A stretch of DNA of 64,000 nucleotides from Flavobacterium sp. (GCA_027484725.1 JAIXSK010000017.1:1-64000); one strand, 5' to 3'; shown: positions 49,150-59,261, counted from the stretch's first letter. A program made the numbers and translations. The notes: a model not told the origin generated them from the sequence alone.

Positions 49150-51018
49150 TTATTGAGCTCCGTTGTATACTGAAATTTTCTTGCCAAAATCTTGATGTGA
49201 ATCAGTAGTGATTTTTACAATATAAACCGCATCGCTCAGCATCGACGTTGGAAACTTATAACTCGATTGATTTCCTAAGTCTTTGGCTTCAAAAATTTGT
49301 TTCCCGGTCAAATCATACAAGCCCACCGAACTAATTTCGGCTTTTGACGGATTTGAAACAGTAAAATTTTGGGCAACATTATTCTGAATTACATTAAAAT
49401 CTTCGGCAGCCCATTGTGAATCACCCAACAGTTCATTGACAAATGTCACTTCGTAACGATCATTATTAACGCCCGCAGGCAAAGTAAATTCATACGCATT
49501 ATTGAGAATGTCGTAGTAACTATCTGTTGTTTTATCATGTAAATAAACATTCGAAGCATCTGAAAAATTCACCATTTCTGCCACCTGAACTCTAAAACTG
49601 GCTTGTGAAGGATTTTTGAAACCCACCGGGATGCGTTTATGAATATCAAAATCAATCGCATCAATGGCGTAAGGCTCATTATCAACTAAAAAGTAAGCAT
49701 CCATATCGGCGGTATCGGGCGCATGAGCATCCATGGCAAAATCGGCCCCGTCGGTAGCAGCCGGATGAAAAGCCAATACATTTTGACGAATAGCCTGATT
49801 GTTGAGCAAAATATTCAAACGAATTTGCGGAATAGGCGCTGTACTTACTGTTGTATAATCAAATCCGGAAACTGATGGAATTTCAGGTAATGTAGTAGTG
49901 GTAGTTGCTTGATCTCTTTTTTGGGTATTTTGGGTTTGCGAAGCTCTTTCAAACTGAGAATAATTGGCAACACCTTCTTTCTGATAAACGCGGTACTGGT
50001 TTTCCATCCACACACTTCCGGTTGACGCGCCTTCGAGCATGAAACCTTGACCAATCGGACAAAAACGTCGCTCATAATTATTTCCAACGCCAACAGAGCC
50101 AAGTGCAGTTCCGGTTCCGTCATAAGCATAAAAAATGGCCGGAGTATACACGCCCATGGTTCCATAACCGGCTATAGTGGCGCCACCCATCGGTGAGTAA
50201 ACTCCATAACCGCCTTTGTAAGCTGCCAACAAATGTGTATTCACCGTTTTGTCTTGCTCCCAAAAATAAGCCACTCCGGTAGAGGCCGTTGCATTGAGTA
50301 GAAATGCTTTTAAATCAATGGCCGAAGGATACGGATTCCCAGTTAAAGTTCTTTTGCCCGCAGCGAGCTGAATTTCAATATCTCCATCATTCGGGCGCCC
50401 TCTAAAATCATATCGTTGGGCGCTTCCGGGATTGTTCACAACACCCGCATCTGAAAATGAATTATCGGTGCCCGAAGTTCCTTTCATAGTAAATCCTTCG
50501 CCCGGTTGAATCGTGTTGGTGGCTGCTACTTGAATCCATTGAGAATATAGTGAAGACGATAAAAATTTGTAAATCCATGCCGATGAGACACTCAGCGGAT
50601 TGGCCAAACCATTGGTTTGAGAAGTAGATAAAATAGTAGCCGGAGTGCTATTGATTACGGAGGTAGGCTGATGAAGCATTGTGATTCCAAAAGGTTCATT
50701 TCCTAAGACGCCTGCTGAACCGCCCACCGGAGCACACCAATAATTATAAGCAAAATTGTTCGTGGTTCCTTCTTGAAAAACCGAAAGTTTTCCGGCTCCT
50801 TTATTGGTAGAAGTACTGGTAGTTCCCTGCAAAAGTTGCGATTGATTTCTCAAATACACATTCCCGCTGTTCTGAATGTTCACATCTTGTTTCACATACA
50901 GATATTTATCAGCCACATACACATAATTATTGTTTACATACAATTGTGCAAAGGCACTCGAACAAAAAATCAAAGCTAAATTGCAAATAAAATAATGCGT
51001 AAACTTTCTCATTTCCAT
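49150..51018 (-). CDS. Secreted protein with T9SS sorting domain
   Basis: The protein has 622 residues. A signal peptide (ending FCSSAFAQ) is followed by beta-rich sequence with LYVKQDVNIQNSGNVYLRNQ. A central region (GEGFTMKGTSGTDN, LTGNPYPSAIDLKAFL) is typical of surface proteins in this phylum. At the end comes a type A T9SS sorting domain (FTVSNPSKAEISSVGLYDL to KKISVYNGAQ). No enzyme motif is visible. It is exported to the surface or medium. It is first in a row with the ACC-deaminase-like gene, the glucosaminidase and hemL, all close together on one strand. Confidence 0.88.
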   Translation of the reverse strand: MEMRKFTHYFICNLALIFCSSAFAQLYVNNNYVYVADKYLYVKQDVNIQNSGNVYLRNQSQLLQGTTSTSTNKGAGKLSVFQEGTTNNFAYNYWCAPVGGSAGVLGNEPFGITMLHQPTSVINSTPATILSTSQTNGLANPLSVSSAWIYKFLSSSLYSQWIQVAATNTIQPGEGFTMKGTSGTDNSFSDAGVVNNPGSAQRYDFRGRPNDGDIEIQLAAGKRTLTGNPYPSAIDLKAFLLNATASTGVAYFWEQDKTVNTHLLAAYKGGYGVYSPMGGATIAGYGTMGVYTPAIFYAYDGTGTALGSVGVGNNYERRFCPIGQGFMLEGASTGSVWMENQYRVYQKEGVANYSQFERASQTQNTQKRDQATTTTTLPEIPSVSGFDYTTVSTAPIPQIRLNILLNNQAIRQNVLAFHPAATDGADFAMDAHAPDTADMDAYFLVDNEPYAIDAIDFDIHKRIPVGFKNPSQASFRVQVAEMVNFSDASNVYLHDKTTDSYYDILNNAYEFTLPAGVNNDRYEVTFVNELLGDSQWAAEDFNVIQNNVAQNFTVSNPSKAEISSVGLYDLTGKQIFEAKDLGNQSSYKFPTSMLSDAVYIVKITTDSHQDFGKKISVYNGAQ

Positions 51019-51144
51019 AAATTTAGTACGTAAAAATAGAAAAGTAATTTTTAAAAAACATAGACTTTTTACAGAAATACTACTTCATCCTACGCTCGTC
51101 GAAAATAACGGTTGTTGGTCGATGTAAAACCCAAAAAACTACTT

Positions 51145-51452
51145 TTACCTTTGTTTCAAAAAGCCCCAAAAAGTTCTTGACGCCAAATATTCAAGATTGT
51201 TTTCGTGCAAATATGCTTCACGTTCAAAAACAATATTTCGGTAAGCCAATGAGTGATTTTTATATTTGAGCAACTGCAGCAAATAATCCAAAACATACCA
51301 AATAAAAAAACCAACCAACAACAATTCTCGTTGCTGAACCCAATGAATCCGTTCATGATTGAGCAAAACCAAATCATTCTGAGCGTCTTTTTCACACACA
51401 AAAACAAACGGAAACAGCGTCATGGCACGATAACCTTTTGGAACCAAAATTT

Positions 51453-51471
<19 letters not shown>
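51145..51471 (-). CDS. Small membrane protein with HExxH motif
   Basis: The ATG gives MILIVSKILVPKGYRAM (108 residues). The sequence VLLNHERIHWVQQREL holds an HExxH motif, as in zinc metallopeptidases. A hydrophobic stretch (LLLVGFFIWYVLDYLLQLL) follows, then an acidic EREAYLHENNLEYL that could give the third ligand. The protein is very small for a peptidase. I do not recognise a named family. The gene is divergent from the DUF5522 gene with only 17 bases between start codons. Confidence 0.75.
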
Positions 51472-51656
<185 letters not shown>

Positions 51657-51657
51657 T

Positions 51658-51780
51658 AGGGCGTTGCCTTACGGCCGGGCTTTTCGCACTCGCTTTTTTT
51701 GTTGCCAACTACCCTAAAAAAGGAGCGCTTATGTCAACAAAAAAGAGCTCAAACAATTGCTGCAATCCCTAACGCAAATC
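51658..51780 (+). repeat. Intergenic repeat family A, copy 3
   Basis: It reads AGGGCGTTGCC, ACGGCCGGGCTTTTCGC, then a variable stem (TTTTTTTGTTG/CAACAAAAAA), then TGCAATCCCTAACGCAAATC. It directly follows the DUF5522 stop codon. Confidence 0.75.
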
Positions 51781-51894
51781 CATCGTCAACCGAAAAAAAT
51801 CTCTTAAATTAGCCACACCAAAAAAATTCCGTTGAACTGATTAGGGTTTCGAAAACGCTGGTCAGCATACAACATTTAAAATACAACACAAAAA

Positions 51895-53901
51895 ATGACT
51901 TTTCAAGAACAAATCCAACAAGGAATTCCGGCTGTATTACCGGCGCCAAAACCGTTTGACTCCAGCATCAACCACGCGCCCAAACGCAAAGAAATCCTTA
52001 CTGCTGAAGAAAAAAAGCTTGCCCTACGCAACGCCTTACGATATTTTGAGCCACAGCATCACGCTACGCTTATTCCGGAATTCAAACAAGAACTCGAAAC
52101 CTACGGACGCATTTATATGTATCGTTTGCGCCCAGATTACCGCATGTATGCGCGCCCTATTTCTGAATATCCCGGCAAATCAGAGCAAGCCAAAGCCATC
52201 ATGCTCATGATTCAAAATAATTTAGATTATGCTGTGGCGCAGCATCCGCATGAGCTTATCACCTATGGTGGCAACGGAGCCGTTTTTCAGAACTGGGCGC
52301 AATATCTGCTCACCATGAAATATCTTTCTGAAATGACCGACGAGCAAACTTTGGTCATGTATTCTGGTCACCCCATGGGTTTGTTCCCTTCACATACTGA
52401 AGCGCCGCGTGTAGTAGTGACCAACGGAATGATGATTCCCAATTACTCCAAACCCGACGACTGGGAAAAATTCAACGCCCTCGGGGTTTCGCAATACGGT
52501 CAAATGACTGCCGGAAGCTATATGTATATTGGCCCGCAAGGTATTGTACATGGCACCACGATTACGGTTTTGAACGGTTTTAGAAAAATCAAAAAAAATC
52601 CATCGGGCAGTTTGTTTGTCACTTCAGGATTGGGCGGTATGAGCGGCGCCCAGCCCAAAGCCGGAACCATTGCCGGTTGCATAACCGTTTGTGCCGAAGT
52701 CAACCCTAAAATCACGCGCATTCGCCACGAGCAAGGTTGGATTCATGAAATCATTGAAAACATCGATGATTTAGTGAGCCGTGTTCGCAAAGCACAAACC
52801 TCCAAAGAAGTGGTATCTATTGCATACTTGGGCAACATTGTAGATGTTTGGGAACGTTTTGATCAAGAAAATTTACACATTGATTTGGGTTCAGACCAAA
52901 CCTCGCTGCACAATCCTTGGGCAGGCGGTTATTATCCAATGGGTTACAGCTTTGAAGCGTCAAATGAACTCATGGCCAATGAGCCTGAGAAATTCCGTGA
53001 AGAAGTACAAAAAACGTTGCGCCGTCATGCGGCTGCCATCAACAAACACACCGCCAAAGGCACGTATTTCTTTGACTACGGAAATGCCTTTTTGTTAGAA
53101 GCCTCACGCGCCGGAGCTGATGTCATGAATGATCACCCTAGTCTGGGTCGTGAATTTAAATTTCCGAGTTATGTGCAAGACATTATGGGCCCGATGTGTT
53201 TTGACTACGGATTTGGGCCGTTTCGCTGGGTGTGTGCTTCAGGTGACCCTGAAGATTTAAAGAAAACCGACGCCATTGCCTGCGGCGTTTTAGAAGAAAT
53301 GATGAAAACTGCGCCTGAAGAAATTCGCCAGCAAATGGCCGACAATATTCAATGGATCAAAGGCGCACAAGAAAATAAATTAGTCGTGGGTTCACAAGCC
53401 AGAATTCTTTATGCTGATGCCGAAGGCCGTATTAAAATTGCCCAAGCCTTTAATCAAGCTATTGCACGTGGTGAAATTGGCTATGTGATTTTGGGTCGCG
53501 ACCACCACGATGTTTCCGGAACAGATTCTCCGTACCGCGAAACTTCAAACATATATGACGGCTCACGCTTCACGGCTGATATGGCTATTCAGAATGTGAT
53601 TGGCGACAGCTTTAGAGGCGCTACTTGGGTGAGTATTCACAACGGTGGCGGTGTAGGTTGGGGCGAAGTGATCAACGGAGGTTTTGGCATGTTGCTCGAT
53701 GGTTCAGCGGCATCGGCCAGAAAACTAGAATCTATGTTGTTCTGGGATGTCAACAATGGAATTTCAAGAAGAAGTTGGGCACGCAACCAGGGCGCTGTGT
53801 TTGCCATCAAACGCGCCATGGAAGCACAACCGCTTTTAAAAGTGACGCTCCCCAACGAAGTAGCTGACCACTTGCTTGATGATAAAACAGCCTTTTTTTA
53901 G
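51895..53901 (+). CDS. hutU: Urocanate hydratase
   Basis: This 668-residue urocanase converts urocanate to imidazolone propionate in histidine breakdown, using tightly bound NAD. Marks include VMYSGHPMGLFPSH, NGMMIPNYSKPDDWEKFNALG, TSGLGGMSGAQPKAGTIAGC, DLGSDQTSLHNPWAGGYYP and SIHNGGGVGWGEVINGGFG. It is about 100 residues longer than the usual 550-residue enzyme; I recall the longer form from Bacteroidota. No other hut gene is in the window, so it stands alone. No clear promoter was found. Confidence 0.96.
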   Translation: MTFQEQIQQGIPAVLPAPKPFDSSINHAPKRKEILTAEEKKLALRNALRYFEPQHHATLIPEFKQELETYGRIYMYRLRPDYRMYARPISEYPGKSEQAKAIMLMIQNNLDYAVAQHPHELITYGGNGAVFQNWAQYLLTMKYLSEMTDEQTLVMYSGHPMGLFPSHTEAPRVVVTNGMMIPNYSKPDDWEKFNALGVSQYGQMTAGSYMYIGPQGIVHGTTITVLNGFRKIKKNPSGSLFVTSGLGGMSGAQPKAGTIAGCITVCAEVNPKITRIRHEQGWIHEIIENIDDLVSRVRKAQTSKEVVSIAYLGNIVDVWERFDQENLHIDLGSDQTSLHNPWAGGYYPMGYSFEASNELMANEPEKFREEVQKTLRRHAAAINKHTAKGTYFFDYGNAFLLEASRAGADVMNDHPSLGREFKFPSYVQDIMGPMCFDYGFGPFRWVCASGDPEDLKKTDAIACGVLEEMMKTAPEEIRQQMADNIQWIKGAQENKLVVGSQARILYADAEGRIKIAQAFNQAIARGEIGYVILGRDHHDVSGTDSPYRETSNIYDGSRFTADMAIQNVIGDSFRGATWVSIHNGGGVGWGEVINGGFGMLLDGSAASARKLESMLFWDVNNGISRRSWARNQGAVFAIKRAMEAQPLLKVTLPNEVADHLLDDKTAFF

Positions 53902-54037
53902 GCTAGAGATTTTCTAACCCCTTTTTTGATGCTATCGTATTGTTAAAGTCATGATGAGCAAAACTAAAATTGACGAATTTTACGTTGCATTTTAGCACGA
54001 TGAATCAATTACAAATGGTTGTATAAATATTCAATTT

Positions 54038-54580
54038 ATGAAAACGCTCAAAATATTGCCGCTGCTTCTACTCTTAATTACCTTTTCTTGCTCTTCGGTT
54101 CAAGTCAATTCTGATTATGACAAAAGCGTAGATTTTTCAAAATATAAAACCTTTGCCTACTACAAAACAGGCATAGACAAAGTAGAGATTTCTGATTTAG
54201 ACAAAAAGCGCATTTTGCGTTCTATTGATGCTGCATTATTGGCCAAAGGTTTCACCAAAAGTGACCATCCTGATTTACTCATCAACCTCAATGCAAAAGC
54301 AGAGAAAAATGTAAATGTCAACCAATTTTACAGCGCTTGGGGTTATGGCTGGGGACCTGGTTGGGGTTGGGGTTGGAGTCCTTTTTGGGGCGGATATTCT
54401 TCGGTCAATAATTCAACAGATGGCATCTTGACCATTGACTTGATTGACGCAGAAAAAAAAGAGCTCATTTGGCAAGGAACCGGCGTAGGTTATCTAACCA
54501 AAAATGTGGACAAGAAAGATGAAGTCATCAATAATTTTGTAACGCAAATTCTGGCGCAATATCCACCCGCAAAAAAATAA
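54038..54580 (+). CDS. DUF4136 family lipoprotein
   Basis: The protein has 180 residues, with a lipoprotein signal (LLLLLITFSC, C18). DUF4136 features are VNSDYDKSVDFSKYKTFAYY at the start of the mature part, DADLL-like HPDLLINLNAKAEKN, then a Gly/Trp-rich stretch (WGYGWGPGWGWGWSPFWGG), and ILTIDLIDAEKKELIWQGTG. Many Bacteroidota have several such proteins; the function is unknown, probably at the envelope. It ends at a strong terminator and a repeat B copy follows. Confidence 0.9.
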   Translation: MKTLKILPLLLLLITFSCSSVQVNSDYDKSVDFSKYKTFAYYKTGIDKVEISDLDKKRILRSIDAALLAKGFTKSDHPDLLINLNAKAEKNVNVNQFYSAWGYGWGPGWGWGWSPFWGGYSSVNNSTDGILTIDLIDAEKKELIWQGTGVGYLTKNVDKKDEVINNFVTQILAQYPPAKK

Positions 54581-54613
54581 AAGAAGCCGCAAAAAAAAAA
54601 TGCGGCTTCTTTT
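54581..54613 (+). terminator. Terminator after the DUF4136 gene
   Basis: An 11-bp stem AAGAAGCCGCA/TGCGGCTTCTT with a loop of nine A residues and a T-tract starts right at the stop codon. Confidence 0.85.
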
Positions 54614-54700
54614 ATTTAAGAAACGCTGCGCTATAGACACGGCTAAGCCTTGAGAAACGCCTTTCAGGCTTTAGACTGAATAATCCGGAGTACGGCTGCC

Positions 54701-54778
54701 CTAGCCCGGATTGAAACGACATCCTTTTTGTTTGTTCTTTAAAAACAAAAAGATAAAGTGTAAAGCCGGATGAGCTTC
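54701..54778 (+). repeat. Intergenic repeat family B, copy 3
   Basis: It reads CTAGCCCGGATTGAAACGAC, ATCC, a variable stem (CTTTTTGTTT/AAAACAAAAAG), AGATAAAGTGTAAAGCCGGA, then TGAGCTTC. It sits between the convergent DUF4136 and E1 genes. A separate hairpin (CTAAGCCT/AGGCTTTAG, about 54645-54674) precedes it. Confidence 0.75.
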
Positions 54779-54787
54779 AAAAAAAAA

Positions 54788-56833
54788 CTAATAGCTGAGT
54801 AATTCTTCAAGCTTGACCTTGACTTTCTCGGCATTCGGAATCATGGTTTGCTCGAGCGTGCTGTTGAGCGGAATGGCCGGCAAATTCTCAGAACCAATGA
54901 CCATGACCGGTGCGTCTAAATCGCGGAAACACGCTTCTTGAATGCGTCCGGCCAAACTGCGCGCAAACGAATTGTTCACGGGTTCTTCGGTGACCACCAA
55001 ACATTTTTTGGCTTTGCGTACCGATTTAAAAATGGTTGCTTCATCTAGCGGATACAAAGTGCGCAAATCAACAATTTCAACCTGTTCTTTCATTGAAACC
55101 GAAGCATTCAACGCCCAATGCACACCCATGCCGTAAGTAATTACGGTCACGGTTTCTTGGGTTTCTTGCTGCCAAATTTCTTGTACGATGTTGGCTTTGC
55201 CCAGCGGTAAAATATAATCTTCTGAAGGTTCGTTCACGCGCGCCATATCAGTGCCTTTGACTTTGCTCCAATACAAACCTTTGTGTTCTAAAATCACCAC
55301 CGGGTTTGGGTCATAATAAGCAGCTTTCATCAAGCCTTTTAAGTCAGCGCCATTGCTTGGGTAGGCAATTTTGATTCCGCGAATATTGGTCAGAACGCTC
55401 TCAACTGAAGATGAATGATAAGGTCCGCCACTGCCATAAGCGCCTATGGGCACGCGCAAAATCATGCTCACGGGCCATTTTCCGTTGGTTAAATAACACG
55501 AACGACTTACCTCGGTAAACAATTGGTTCAAGCCCGGCCAAATGTAATCGGCAAACTGTACCTCAACAATTGGTTTTAAGCCCACGGCAGACATCCCCAC
55601 GGTTGAACCGACAATAAAAGCTTCTTGAATGGGCGTATTAAATACGCGGTTATCGCCAAATTTTTGAGCCAAAGTAGCGGCTTCGCGAAACACTCCGCCC
55701 AAGCGTCCACCTACGTCTTGTCCGTAGAGCAAACATTCCGGATGCTGTTTCATGAGTTCTTCAACGGCAAATAAGGCACAATCAACCATCACCACTTTAT
55801 CTTCGCGTTCAGGGCAGCGCTCGCCTACTTCATCAATTACCGGAGTGGGCGCAAAATCATGCGTAAATAAATCTTCCGGTCGCGGATCTTCGGCGGCTAA
55901 AGCCTTTTCATAATCTGCTTTTACTTTTTCTAGAACTGAAGTTTCCATCGCCTTCAAGTCGCTTTCAGAAAATCCTGCGTCGAGCATTTGCTTCAACAGC
56001 ACCGGATACGGATCACGCGAACGCGCTTCGTCTAAATCGTCGCGGTACCATTCCATGCGCACCCCAGAGGTGTGATGATTGAGCAAAGGAACTTTGGCAT
56101 GCACCAAAAACGGACGACGCTCAGTGCGAATGGTATGAATGACTTTTTCAAGTGCGGTATAACTTTCAGTAAAATTAGCTCCGTCAATAGAAATGGCTTC
56201 TAAACCGTGAAAGCCTTGCGCGTATTCAAAAGCATTTTGGGCACGGGTTTCTTGGGCATTCGCCGAAATATCCCAGCCGTTATCTTGTACTAAATATAAA
56301 ATAGGCAATTGCTTCAACGCCGCCATTTGAAAGGCTTCGGCAATTTCACCTTCGGTTACTGAGGCATCGCCGAGCGAGCAAACCACTAGTGGCATTTCAG
56401 TAGTTTCGTAGGGAATTCCGGCGCTTTCTTTATACCAAAATCCCATCGCAGCGCCCGTCGCCGGAATCGCTTGCATCCCCGTCGCAGACGACTGGTGCGG
56501 AATCTTGGGTTTGTCAGCATCGCGCAAACTCGGGTGGCAGTAGTACGTGCGACCCCCAGAAAACGGATCGTCACGCTTCGCCAGCAATTGCAACATCAAA
56601 TCATAAGGCTGCATACCCATACCCAGCAACATCGCATCATCACGATAATACGGAAAAGCATAATCCTGAGGCCCAAGTTGCATGGCCAAGGCAATCTGAA
56701 TCGCTTCATGCCCGCGCGAAGTGGCGTGTACGTATTTGGAAACTGTTTTGAAATTTTCTTCATACCACTCGGCCATGGTTTTGGCGGTGGCCATGGTGGT
56801 GAAGGCATTTTCTAGTATTTTTTTATCTATCAT
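54788..56833 (-). CDS. Branched-chain 2-oxo acid dehydrogenase E1, alpha-beta fusion
   Basis: This 681-residue protein joins E1 alpha (about 1-330) and E1 beta (about 345-681) in one chain. The thiamine diphosphate motif GDASVTEGE is at 155-163 and ends near N185 (LVQDNGWDIS). The beta part has GQDVGGRLGGVFREA, FNTPIQEAFIVGSTVGMSAVG and VTVITYGMGVHWAL. It decarboxylates branched-chain 2-oxo acids and passes the acyl group to the E2 lipoyl domain. Both ilvE and E2 lie just upstream on the same strand, so the three make a small pathway unit. No E3 is seen here. Confidence 0.93.
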   Translation of the reverse strand: MIDKKILENAFTTMATAKTMAEWYEENFKTVSKYVHATSRGHEAIQIALAMQLGPQDYAFPYYRDDAMLLGMGMQPYDLMLQLLAKRDDPFSGGRTYYCHPSLRDADKPKIPHQSSATGMQAIPATGAAMGFWYKESAGIPYETTEMPLVVCSLGDASVTEGEIAEAFQMAALKQLPILYLVQDNGWDISANAQETRAQNAFEYAQGFHGLEAISIDGANFTESYTALEKVIHTIRTERRPFLVHAKVPLLNHHTSGVRMEWYRDDLDEARSRDPYPVLLKQMLDAGFSESDLKAMETSVLEKVKADYEKALAAEDPRPEDLFTHDFAPTPVIDEVGERCPEREDKVVMVDCALFAVEELMKQHPECLLYGQDVGGRLGGVFREAATLAQKFGDNRVFNTPIQEAFIVGSTVGMSAVGLKPIVEVQFADYIWPGLNQLFTEVSRSCYLTNGKWPVSMILRVPIGAYGSGGPYHSSSVESVLTNIRGIKIAYPSNGADLKGLMKAAYYDPNPVVILEHKGLYWSKVKGTDMARVNEPSEDYILPLGKANIVQEIWQQETQETVTVITYGMGVHWALNASVSMKEQVEIVDLRTLYPLDEATIFKSVRKAKKCLVVTEEPVNNSFARSLAGRIQEACFRDLDAPVMVIGSENLPAIPLNSTLEQTMIPNAEKVKVKLEELLSY

Positions 56834-56856
56834 AAAAGTAAGGCGCTAAACACAGA

Positions 56857-57927
56857 TTATTGAGCCGGAACTATCCATCCAAAAGGATCTGTCTGGTCTT
56901 GTACTTTGATCGCATTTAAGGTGTCATTAACCAGTACAGAAACGGGGTTGGCTTCGGGTAATTTGAGGGTAAAATCATTGTTTCCGATTTCCTCCACCAT
57001 AGCAATTCCTACGGCTGTACCCGTTCCGAAGGCTTCTTCTAATTTGCCTTGTTCGTGAGCGGCTTTGATTTCATCCATCGTAATCGGACGCTCGGTGACT
57101 TCATAACCTTTGTGTCGCAATAAATCAATCACACTCATACGGGTAATTCCGTTGAGAATAGAACCACTTAAATTTGGCGTGATGAATTTTCCGTCGATTT
57201 TAAAGAAAATGTTCATCGTTCCTACTTCTTGAATATAGTTGAAATCGTGCGCATCAAGCCACAAAACTTGATCGTAACCTTTGGCTTTGGCGTATTCCGT
57301 CGGACGAATAGCAGCAGCATAATTTCCGGCGGCTTTGGCCTCACCGGTTCCACCATTCACGGCACGAACGTATTTTTTCTCGGCGTATAATTTAATCTTA
57401 CGACTAAAAAACGGTCCGGCAGGAGATCCGATGATGACAAATTTATAGGTTGTAGCCGCACGCATTCCGATAAAAGGCTCATCGGCATACATAAACGGAC
57501 GCAAATACAAAGCGCTGCCTTCTTGGGTAGGAATCCAGTCTTTTTCAAGAGCTACATATTTTTTTAAAGCCTCCACGAACAAATCTTCAGGAAACAAGGG
57601 CATACCCATACGATCAGCACTGTGGTTCAAACGTTTGGCATTTTCAATCGGACGAAACAAAAGCGGCGTTCCATCTTTCCCTAAAGTGGCTTTCATGCCT
57701 TCAAAAATAGCCTGACCATAATGCAAAGCCATCGCTGCCGGATGGGTGGGAATCAGGTTTAATGGCTCAATTCGGGCGTTGTTCCAAGTGCCGTTTACAT
57801 AATCGCACACAAACATATGATCGGTAAACTGGGTACCCATCACAATGCTGTTGTTGAGTTCTACCTGATGTACTCTTGATTGCGCTACCGGAGTTATTTT
57901 GATGGATGGTGTCATGAGTTCTTGCAT
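56857..57927 (-). CDS. ilvE: Branched-chain amino-acid aminotransferase
   Basis: A 356-residue fold-type IV PLP aminotransferase. The PLP lysine is K198 in NGGTGEAKAAGNYA, and YIQEVGTMNIFF and LNGITRMSVIDLLR are family marks. It interconverts Leu/Ile/Val and their 2-oxo acids. With E1 and E2 on both sides (4 bases after E2, 23 before E1) the catabolic direction is likely: it makes the substrates of the dehydrogenase. Confidence 0.96.
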   Translation of the reverse strand: MQELMTPSIKITPVAQSRVHQVELNNSIVMGTQFTDHMFVCDYVNGTWNNARIEPLNLIPTHPAAMALHYGQAIFEGMKATLGKDGTPLLFRPIENAKRLNHSADRMGMPLFPEDLFVEALKKYVALEKDWIPTQEGSALYLRPFMYADEPFIGMRAATTYKFVIIGSPAGPFFSRKIKLYAEKKYVRAVNGGTGEAKAAGNYAAAIRPTEYAKAKGYDQVLWLDAHDFNYIQEVGTMNIFFKIDGKFITPNLSGSILNGITRMSVIDLLRHKGYEVTERPITMDEIKAAHEQGKLEEAFGTGTAVGIAMVEEIGNNDFTLKLPEANPVSVLVNDTLNAIKVQDQTDPFGWIVPAQ

Positions 57928-57931
57928 GATT

Positions 57932-59212
57932 TTATAGTGTTGTGTTGGTATTAAATTGTTCTAGATAATCGCCTACTTTGCGCAGGAATGAGCCGCCCAA
58001 ATACCCGTCAACCACGCGATGGTCAAACGATAAAGAAAGGAACATCATACTGCGAATGGCTATTTCATCGCCTTTGTCAGTCGTAATTACTTCCGGACGT
58101 TTTTTGATGATGCCAAAAGCTAAAATGGCCACTTCAGGTTGATTGATGATGGGCGTTCCCATCAAACTGCCAAAAGTGCCCACATTCGAAATCGTGAACG
58201 TGCTGCCTTGTATTTCTTCGGGTTTGAGTTTGTTGTTGCGCGCGCTTTCGGCCAAATGATTGACGTCTTTGGCCAGAGTAGCCAAATCTTTCTCACCGGC
58301 ATTTTTCACCACCGGAACGATTAAATTCCCTGATGGCAATGCCGTCGCCATCCCAATATTGATGTCTTTGCGCACATAAATTTTGTCATCATCCACCGCC
58401 ACATTAATCAAAGGAAAATCCTGAATCGCTTGGGCTACTGCGTGAACAAATATCGGTGTAAAGGTCAGCTTCTCGCCAGTTTTGGTTTGGAAGGCATCTT
58501 TGTGGGCATTTCGCCAAGCCACCAATTCAGTCACATCTACTTCAAGATATGAGGTCACGTGCGGCGAGGTTTGCTTCGAATACACCATATGATCGGCAAT
58601 CATCTTGCGCATACGGTCCATTTCAATGATGTAATCTTTGCCTTCGGTATAATTGATTTTGGGTTTCGGATAACTCGATGGTGGTCGACTATCTGCCACC
58701 GGTTTACTCTGAATTGGATATTTTCGGTTTTTAAGGTAGTTGAACACATCGCTTTTTTGCAAACGACCCTCAGTGCCCGAACCCGGAATGAGTTGTAATT
58801 CTTCAATCGACAGGTTTTCTTTTTGCGCTATGCTAATAATCAGCGGCGAGAGAAAAGTATCTGAATTAACTTTGGATAAAGTAGGACCGGCGGTTGCTTG
58901 TTTGGTTGAACGCTGTTCGATGGCAGCAACTGGTTTTTCAACTTCAGTAGATTGATTTGCGGTTTGAACAGCTTCTTCTGAGGCTTCAATCAACGCCATC
59001 ACGGTGCCCACAGCCACGACATCATTTTTTTGAAAGCGAATTTCTTTGATGATGCCCGAAACCGGAGATGGTACTTCACTATCCACTTTATCGGTGGCCA
59101 CTTCGAGCAAAGTTTCCTCGGCCGAGATAAAATCCCCGACATTTTTGTGCCAACTTATCACCGTGGCTTCAGAAATACTTTCACCCAACTTGGGCATTTT
59201 GAATTCAAACAT
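57932..59212 (-). CDS. Dihydrolipoamide acyltransferase E2 of the branched-chain dehydrogenase complex
   Basis: The protein has 426 residues. The lipoyl domain carries K42 in EVATDKVDSEVPSP, a linker follows, then a peripheral subunit-binding domain at about 120-160 (FLSPLIISIAQKENLSIEEL, GTEGRLQKSDVFNYL). The catalytic domain ends with SLSFDHRVVDGYLGGSFL (His and Asp of the active site). It transfers the acyl group to CoA. It needs lipoylation, the product line of lipB at 38586. It fits with the E1 fusion encoded two genes downstream. Confidence 0.94.
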   Translation of the reverse strand: MFEFKMPKLGESISEATVISWHKNVGDFISAEETLLEVATDKVDSEVPSPVSGIIKEIRFQKNDVVAVGTVMALIEASEEAVQTANQSTEVEKPVAAIEQRSTKQATAGPTLSKVNSDTFLSPLIISIAQKENLSIEELQLIPGSGTEGRLQKSDVFNYLKNRKYPIQSKPVADSRPPSSYPKPKINYTEGKDYIIEMDRMRKMIADHMVYSKQTSPHVTSYLEVDVTELVAWRNAHKDAFQTKTGEKLTFTPIFVHAVAQAIQDFPLINVAVDDDKIYVRKDINIGMATALPSGNLIVPVVKNAGEKDLATLAKDVNHLAESARNNKLKPEEIQGSTFTISNVGTFGSLMGTPIINQPEVAILAFGIIKKRPEVITTDKGDEIAIRSMMFLSLSFDHRVVDGYLGGSFLRKVGDYLEQFNTNTTL

Positions 59213-59261
59213 TATATACTTTTTTAAACCTACAAGGTTTGATAAACCATGCAGGTTAAGA

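Noticed and set aside
53625..53867. Second plus-strand frame within hutU
   Set aside because: It is out of frame with urocanase, which continues without a break through the whole interval.
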